Source of the DNA: Lactobacillaceae bacterium AF64-9pH9TA
Lineage (GTDB): Bacteria > Bacillota > Bacilli > Lactobacillales > Lactobacillaceae
Reading direction: 5' to 3'
Assembly (NCBI GenBank): GCA_027681045.1
Contig: JAQDCK010000017.1
Location: 1-28,703, forward strand
DNA: 28,703 nucleotides
This document shows, in pieces, positions 23,913 through 28,703 of this stretch. The notes under the pieces were generated by a model. That model saw nothing but the letters and a program-made list of their open reading frames with translations. It was not told the DNA's origin and did not search any database. Numbering within the stretch: the stretch's first letter is position 1; each line of letters opens with the position of its first letter. Both the position numbers and the translations under genes were made by a program.

Positions 23913-24826
23913 TGATTTATACCGTGACTGTCAACCCAGCTTTGGACTATGTTCTGCAACTGCCAGAAGTCAAGGATGGGGAGACCAATCGGTCAAGCGA
24001 CACCCAGTTCCTGGCCGGGGGCAAGGGGATCAACGTTTCCCAGATTCTTAACCAATTAGGCGTAGACAACACTGCCTGGGGCTTTGTCGGCGGCTTTACC
24101 GGCGAAGAATTGATCCGCCAATTGAACGTCAAGAAGATCAACAGCGACTTCGTAAGAATCAGCGACGACACCCGGGTGAACGTTAAGATTCACGCCCAGG
24201 TGGAAACTGAAATCAACGCGGCTGGCCCGAACATTACCGACCAGGAAGTCGCAGCCTTCAAGTCCCGCTTGGACGACCTGGAAGCAGGCGACGTCGTTGT
24301 TTTGAGCGGCAGCCTGGCTCCAAGCCTGCCAACTGACTTCTACGAAAGCCTTTTGCCGCTGATCCGGGAAAAGGGAGCGGAATTCGTCGTTGACACGACT
24401 GGCGAAGCCTTGCTGCGGACTTTGAAGTTCAATCCATTGGTGATCAAGCCAAACCACCACGAACTGGCTGACCTCTTTGACACCAGCTTCTCATCAACTG
24501 CCGACATGCTGGAAGCAGCCAAGAAGCTGCAGAAGCTGGGCGCACAAAACGTCATGATCTCCATGGCTGGCGAAGGTGCTTACCTGGTAACTGCTGACCA
24601 CGTCTACCACGCCAACGCGGCCAAGGGAACGGCGGTCAACTCAGTTGGCGCCGGGGACTCCATGATTGCTGGTTTCGTTGGTACCTGGTTTGAAAAGCAC
24701 GACGCGGCTGAAGGCCTCCGGGTCGGCAGCGCCTGCGGCGGGGCTACGGCTTTCACTGAAGACATCGCAGTCAAGAGCCAAATCGACGCCGTATTGCCGC
24801 AAATCAAGATCGACGTCGTTGAATAA
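23912..24826 (+). CDS. fruK: 1-phosphofructokinase (FruK)
   Basis: A 304-residue PfkB-family sugar kinase that converts fructose-1-phosphate to fructose-1,6-bisphosphate. The first signature is GGKGINVSQILNQLG and the second NSVGAGDSMIAGF, with catalytic Asp249. The N-terminus YTVTVNPALDYV is typical of 1-phosphofructokinases; tagatose-6-phosphate kinase is the nearest alternative, but the neighbouring fructose PTS supports FruK. It is translated from an ATG overlapping the fruR stop (TAATG), with GAGGAGG upstream. Confidence 0.94.
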   Translation: MIYTVTVNPALDYVLQLPEVKDGETNRSSDTQFLAGGKGINVSQILNQLGVDNTAWGFVGGFTGEELIRQLNVKKINSDFVRISDDTRVNVKIHAQVETEINAAGPNITDQEVAAFKSRLDDLEAGDVVVLSGSLAPSLPTDFYESLLPLIREKGAEFVVDTTGEALLRTLKFNPLVIKPNHHELADLFDTSFSSTADMLEAAKKLQKLGAQNVMISMAGEGAYLVTADHVYHANAAKGTAVNSVGAGDSMIAGFVGTWFEKHDAAEGLRVGSACGGATAFTEDIAVKSQIDAVLPQIKIDVVE

Positions 24827-24874
24827 AGGGAATAAGCAGTAACAGAGTATTTTTTAGTAACTGAGGAAAACAAG

Positions 24875-26851
24875 ATGCAGATTAAAGATATTTTGAGCCC
24901 AGAATCCATGATTATGGACTTAAAGGCCACCACCAAGGATGAAGCCATCAACGAAATGGCCGACTTGGAAGTAGCTACGGGCATCGTCAACAACAAGGAA
25001 AAGTTCGTTGAATCCATCTGGGCCCGGGAAAAGGAATCCACTACCGGGATCGGTGGCGGGATTGCCATGCCTCACGCCAGAAACGAATACATTAACAAGG
25101 CCCGGGTGCTTTTTGCCAAGAGTGAAAAGGGCGTAGACTTCGACTCATTAGACCAGCAGCCAGTCCACCTCTTCTTCATGATCACTGCCCCAGCCGGTGC
25201 GGACAACACCCACTTGCAAGCTCTGGCTAAGCTGAGCAGCCTCTTGATCAACCCTGACTTGGTTGAAAAGCTGAAGGCAGCTAAGACGGCTGACGAAGTT
25301 ATCGACCTCTTCAGCCAGGCAGAAGCTGACAAGGACAAGGAAGACGCTGAACGCGAAGCCAAGCTGGCCGCTAAGAAGGAAGCGGAAGCTAAGGCAGCTA
25401 GTGACGAAAAGCCATTGATCGTCGGCGTTACCGCCTGCATCAACGGGATCGCCCACACTTACATGGCTGAAGAAGCCTTGATCAAGGCCGGTGAAAAACG
25501 CGGCGTTGAAGTCCGGATTGAAACCAACGGTTCAGAAGGCGTTAAGCACGAACTGACTGCTGACGAAATCAAGCGAGCTAAGGGTGTTATCATCGCTTCC
25601 GACAAGCAGGTCAAGATGGCCCGCTTTGACGGCAAGGAACTGGTCAAGCACCCAGTTGTTGACGGGATTAACAAGCCAGACCAACTGGTTGACGACATCC
25701 TGTCCGGCAAGGGCAGCGTTTACCATGCCGAAGCTGGTGAAGCCAGCGAAAGCTCAGCCGCAAGCGACGGCAGCGTATGGTCAACTATCTACCGGCACCT
25801 GATGAGCGGGATTTCCCACATGCTTCCGTTCGTTATCGGTGGTGGTATCTTGATGGCCATCTCCTTCCTGATTGAACAATACATGGGTGGTGCCAAGAGC
25901 CCGGCCTTCATCTTCTTGAACAGTGCTGGTAACCTGGCCTTCGCCTTCATGGTTCCCGTTCTGGCCGGCTATATCGCTGAATCAATCGGTGACCTGCCAG
26001 CCTTGATGCCAGGTTTCGTCGGTGGTTTCATGGCCTCAATCGCCAACTCTTCCTTGGGTGGCTCTTACGCCGTTAACGCCAACGCCAAGGCTACTTCACC
26101 AGCCGGCTTCCTGGGCGGGATTGCCATCGGTTTCATCGCCGGTTACTTGATCCTTGGCCTCAAGAAGCTCTTCGCTAAGCTGCCGAAGAACGTTGAAGGT
26201 ATGAAGCCAATGCTGCTCTACCCAATCTTCGGTCTGCTCCTCGTAGCCTTGATCATGTACTACATCATCAATCCGGTCTTCGGTGCCTTGAACGCGGTTA
26301 TTACCAACTTCCTGAACGGCATGGGCACTGGCAACCTGGTCCTCTTGACCACGGTTTTGGCCGGTATGATGAGTATCGACATGGGTGGTCCTTTCAACAA
26401 GGCCGCTTACGTTTTCGCTTCAGGTGCCTTTGCTAACGACCCGACTTCCAAGACTTCAGCTATCTTGATGGCTTCTGTCATGGTCGGTGGTATGGTAGCA
26501 CCATTCGCGACTGCCATCGCGACTACTTTCTTCAAGAACAAGTTTACTGAAGATGAACGCCGGGCCGGTGTTTCCAACTGGATCCTGGGCTTCTCCTTCA
26601 TCACTGAAGGGGCTATCCCATTCGCCAGTGCTGACCCGTTGCACGTTATCGTTTCATCAATCGTCGGCAGTGCTGTCGGCGGGGCCCTGGTAGGTCTGTG
26701 GCACGTCGGCGTGCCAGCACCTCACGGTGGTTTCTGGGTTATCGCTTTGTCCAGCAATTGGCTGGGCTACCTGGGTGCCGTAGCTGTCGGCTCAATCGTG
26801 GCTGCTTTGATGATGGGCTTCTGGAAGAAACCAATTGACCAAAAGAACTAA
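24875..26851 (+). CDS. fruA: Fructose-specific PTS transporter EIIABC
   Basis: A 658-residue fused phosphotransferase permease that imports fructose as fructose-1-phosphate. Domain order is EIIA (about 1-145, phospho-His67 in AMPHARNEY), an Ala/Lys/Glu-rich linker (about 150-175), EIIB (about 178-280, phospho-Cys188 in GVTACINGIAHTYMAEEAL), and EIIC (about 300-650) with several membrane helices. Length and order are those of Bacillota FruA. GAGGAAA precedes the ATG. It closes the fruR-fruK-fruA operon, ending at the terminator 26868-26890. Codons are strongly biased, as expected for a highly expressed gene. Confidence 0.96.
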   Translation: MQIKDILSPESMIMDLKATTKDEAINEMADLEVATGIVNNKEKFVESIWAREKESTTGIGGGIAMPHARNEYINKARVLFAKSEKGVDFDSLDQQPVHLFFMITAPAGADNTHLQALAKLSSLLINPDLVEKLKAAKTADEVIDLFSQAEADKDKEDAEREAKLAAKKEAEAKAASDEKPLIVGVTACINGIAHTYMAEEALIKAGEKRGVEVRIETNGSEGVKHELTADEIKRAKGVIIASDKQVKMARFDGKELVKHPVVDGINKPDQLVDDILSGKGSVYHAEAGEASESSAASDGSVWSTIYRHLMSGISHMLPFVIGGGILMAISFLIEQYMGGAKSPAFIFLNSAGNLAFAFMVPVLAGYIAESIGDLPALMPGFVGGFMASIANSSLGGSYAVNANAKATSPAGFLGGIAIGFIAGYLILGLKKLFAKLPKNVEGMKPMLLYPIFGLLLVALIMYYIINPVFGALNAVITNFLNGMGTGNLVLLTTVLAGMMSIDMGGPFNKAAYVFASGAFANDPTSKTSAILMASVMVGGMVAPFATAIATTFFKNKFTEDERRAGVSNWILGFSFITEGAIPFASADPLHVIVSSIVGSAVGGALVGLWHVGVPAPHGGFWVIALSSNWLGYLGAVAVGSIVAALMMGFWKKPIDQKN

Positions 26852-26867
26852 TTTTCTCAACTAAAAG

Positions 26868-26890
26868 AACTCGGATTTTTTCCGAGTTTT
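26868..26890 (+). terminator. Rho-independent terminator after fruA
   Basis: AACTCGGA (26868-26875) pairs with TCCGAGTT (26881-26888) around a T5 loop and leads into a T-run. Confidence 0.88.
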
Positions 26891-26959
26891 TTTCTTTTAG
26901 GTAAAAATCGCTTCTTTCGTGTAATAGTCAGTAGAGAGACTAAGCAAAGGAGCGATCTT

Positions 26960-28555
26960 ATGGAACAAATGTGGACAAATTGGTACCTGGCCAGTGAAGA
27001 AGTTGAAAATGACGCCGTCGTGCAATCGGCCCAGGCAGCTGAGCAGCTGATCAATCCGGACTATGACCACACCCGGCAGCTGTCTGATCAGAATTTGGCT
27101 GGGGTGCGCGAGCTGAACGGCTTGCTGGTCAGCTATAACCAGCTGGGGGTGGCCCAGGCAGCGACTTTGACGCAAGAGCAGTTGGTGAATGCGGAAAATC
27201 TATTAGCGGGCGCGGCGGGTGAGTGGCTAGTCGATCAGGCGGTTAAGTCCGTCGCGGCGGCAGTTTTTCATAATGTGATTCTGCCCTGCAAATATGATAG
27301 AAATCGGCCAGTTGGCGACAACCAAATTGATAATTTGGTGATTACCAGTACCGGCATTTATTGTATTGAAGTCAAGGTGCGCAAAATTGTGGGGAAGCTT
27401 TTCGACTTTAACCGGCTGGGCCGGGGCATTTATGATCAGATTAGTTACCACAAGGAGGCGCTGACGCAAGTCCTGCAGCCAATGGGGATCAGTCCCAATT
27501 TTATTAAGACGATTGTGGTGGTGATCAACCGGCTGGGGAATGATGACTTCAAGCTGAAGAACCAGGAGGATCTGCAGCGGGCTGGTTCGCAGGTGGTTAA
27601 GCTGTCGGTCTTGAACCTGTTTTTGAGCAATGACGGGTTCGCCTTGCTGAATCAGCAGCAGATCCAGGCAATTGAGCAGGAGATTCAAAGCCAGCGCCTG
27701 CCTGATCGGCGGACCTATCCAGCCAATGTTCGTTTTAAGTTGACGCAGGCGCATCTGGATAAAGCCAGACAGATCAGCCAGGCTGTCAGGCTTGGAATTC
27801 CGCTTGCGCAGAACGTGACGTATCATGGGTGGTTAAATGATTATCCGCTTACGGGCTTGACCGGAAAGCAGCAGAATATGTTGTGGCTGATCGTGGGCCG
27901 GCTTTATGGTTTCGGGTGCGGCACGCTCCAGCTAACCCGAAGTGAGTTGCGGACTGGGGCTGGCTATGACGGGCGTGATTTTTTGCGTCTGGATCAGCAG
28001 TTAAGCGAATTGGCTGAGTTCATGCAACAGAGCAAGCTTTTTCAAAAGGCTAAGTATGAAGACAAGAAATTGACGGTCAGCGTTAGCAAGAAGTACTCGT
28101 TCCTGTTTAACGGCTGCACGAAGGACTTCACCTGTTGGAATTATCAATTGCTGCGCCGAATCAGCCTGAACAACGCCAAGACTTTATTCCGCAAGCTGCT
28201 GCAAGTTTCAGCAGCCGGCTGCTACCAGGTGTCCTTTGAGCAGCTACGGGAAATTCTGGCAGTGCCGGATAGCTATTCGAATTATGAGGTAATGAGGAAT
28301 AAGATTAAGCCCGCTGTACTTCAACTGGTACCATTTTTTGGCAATTTGAGCTATGAAGTGGTCAAGAGCGGCAAAGCAAATAAAATTGTTGGGATAACTT
28401 TCACTTTTGATAAGTTTTCGCCCGAGGAACTGTTGACCTTAAGAGAATGGCACAAATATTCAACCAATATTTCTGCTAATTCGCATTTATCTCTAACCGA
28501 GCAACTGAAAGCTGAGAAAATTTTAGAAAAGAATTTCGGAGATTGTTTGAAGTAG
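26960..28555 (+). CDS. NERD nuclease-like domain fused to a Rep_3-like replication initiator domain
   Basis: A 531-residue protein. Residues 80-190 read as a NERD (nuclease-related, PD-(D/E)xK-type) domain: E88 in AGAAGEWLVD, D124 in NQIDNLVIT and E137-x-K139 in YCIEVKV, the spacing of the catalytic core. Residues 295-485 resemble plasmid Rep_3/RepB initiators with two winged helices: YQLLRRISLNNAKTLFRKLL, then SFEQLREILAVPDSY, NKIKPAVLQL and IVGITFTFDKF, the usual signature of the second winged helix. A charged tail follows. AAAGGAG (26946-26952) is 7 bp before the ATG. It is monocistronic after the fruA terminator. Tandem 42-bp repeats begin 13 bp after the stop. Codon use is more AT-rich than in fruA. 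The Rep assignment rests on remembered family patterns; a decayed plasmid initiator or a defence nuclease are both possible. Confidence 0.72.
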   Translation: MEQMWTNWYLASEEVENDAVVQSAQAAEQLINPDYDHTRQLSDQNLAGVRELNGLLVSYNQLGVAQAATLTQEQLVNAENLLAGAAGEWLVDQAVKSVAAAVFHNVILPCKYDRNRPVGDNQIDNLVITSTGIYCIEVKVRKIVGKLFDFNRLGRGIYDQISYHKEALTQVLQPMGISPNFIKTIVVVINRLGNDDFKLKNQEDLQRAGSQVVKLSVLNLFLSNDGFALLNQQQIQAIEQEIQSQRLPDRRTYPANVRFKLTQAHLDKARQISQAVRLGIPLAQNVTYHGWLNDYPLTGLTGKQQNMLWLIVGRLYGFGCGTLQLTRSELRTGAGYDGRDFLRLDQQLSELAEFMQQSKLFQKAKYEDKKLTVSVSKKYSFLFNGCTKDFTCWNYQLLRRISLNNAKTLFRKLLQVSAAGCYQVSFEQLREILAVPDSYSNYEVMRNKIKPAVLQLVPFFGNLSYEVVKSGKANKIVGITFTFDKFSPEELLTLREWHKYSTNISANSHLSLTEQLKAEKILEKNFGDCLK

Positions 28556-28567
28556 GTTTAGGTTCAT

Positions 28568-28703
28568 GTGGTTCAGTAAAACTCGGGGTTAAAATTATTG
28601 AAAAAGGTCGTGGTTCAGTAAAAATCGGGGTTAAAATTTTTGAAAAAGGCCGTGGTTCAGTAAAACTCGGGGCTAAAATTATTGAAAAAGGTCGTGGCTC
28701 AGT
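28568..28703 (+). repeat. 42-bp iteron-like tandem repeat array (continues past the window end)
   Basis: Units begin at 28568, 28610, 28652 and 28694, giving an exact 42-bp period with no length change. Each begins GTGGTTCAGTAAAA, continues CTCGGGGTTAAAATTATTG and ends AAAAAGGTC. Copies differ only at about four positions (C/A, T/C, A/T, T/C). The fourth copy is cut by the window end, so the array is longer. 42 bp is four helical turns. The array lies just 3' of the NERD-Rep gene, where iterons lie in some theta plasmids. There are no variable spacers, so it is not CRISPR. Confidence 0.9.

Noticed and set aside
28568..28703. CRISPR array interpretation of the terminal repeats
   Set aside because: The whole 42-bp unit is conserved with no variable spacer, and no cas gene is present.

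Overview
The window looks like a chromosomal segment of a low-G+C-phylum (Bacillota) lactic acid bacterium whose genes favour G or C at the third codon position. Gene content and order (PepD dipeptidase, rsmG-noc-parA-parB-DUF951-ychF-DUF1129, a lysine-type MurE next to an aspartate racemase, fruR-fruK-fruA) point to a Lactobacillus of the delbrueckii type. This is inference from protein style, codon use and order; no database search was possible. The parABS-type genes suggest an origin-proximal region.

Layout from left to right: (a) 1-3362, the tail of a membrane protein, then three polytopic membrane proteins, an ABC ATPase and a membrane-anchored small protein, probably one export or immunity-type ABC operon with a clear promoter at 65-93. 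(b) 3441-5666, a C69 dipeptidase diverging from a TetR regulator, with palindromic candidate operators between them. (c) 5795-8745, a flavin-flavoured group: two tandem NAD(P)H-dependent FMN reductase paralogues, a Y_phosphatase3-type phosphatase and an ApbE-like FMN transferase. (d) 8791-9315, cvpA on the minus strand. (e) 9478-14910, the chromosome-organisation operon: rsmG, noc, parA, parB, DUF951, ychF and DUF1129. (f) 15054-18636, a heterodimeric ABC exporter with one consensus and one degenerate ATP site. (g) 18765-20649, an OmpR-type two-component system. (h) 20686-22999, murE and an aspartate racemase, which together fit a Lys/D-Asp peptidoglycan. (i) 23163-26851, the fructose operon fruR-fruK-fruA. 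(j) 26960-28703, a large protein followed at once by an exact-period tandem repeat array that runs off the end of the window.

Block (j) is the most unusual part. The protein carries an N-terminal NERD nuclease-like domain (E88, D124, E137-x-K139) and a C-terminal region that reads like a Rep_3/RepB plasmid replication initiator. The DNA just downstream holds 42-bp direct repeats (at least 3.2 copies, about four helical turns each), arranged like iterons. A nuclease fused to an initiator-type DNA-binding module beside an iteron-like array, inside an otherwise housekeeping chromosome segment, is a good candidate for an undescribed system, for example one that recognises plasmids or controls replication. 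A decayed integrated replicon is the main alternative.

Seven rho-independent terminators separate most of these blocks and several promoters are visible. No tRNA, rRNA, IS element or CRISPR array was seen. There is no gene-free stretch over 300 bases; the largest gap is the pepD-tetR intergenic region (4842-5120).
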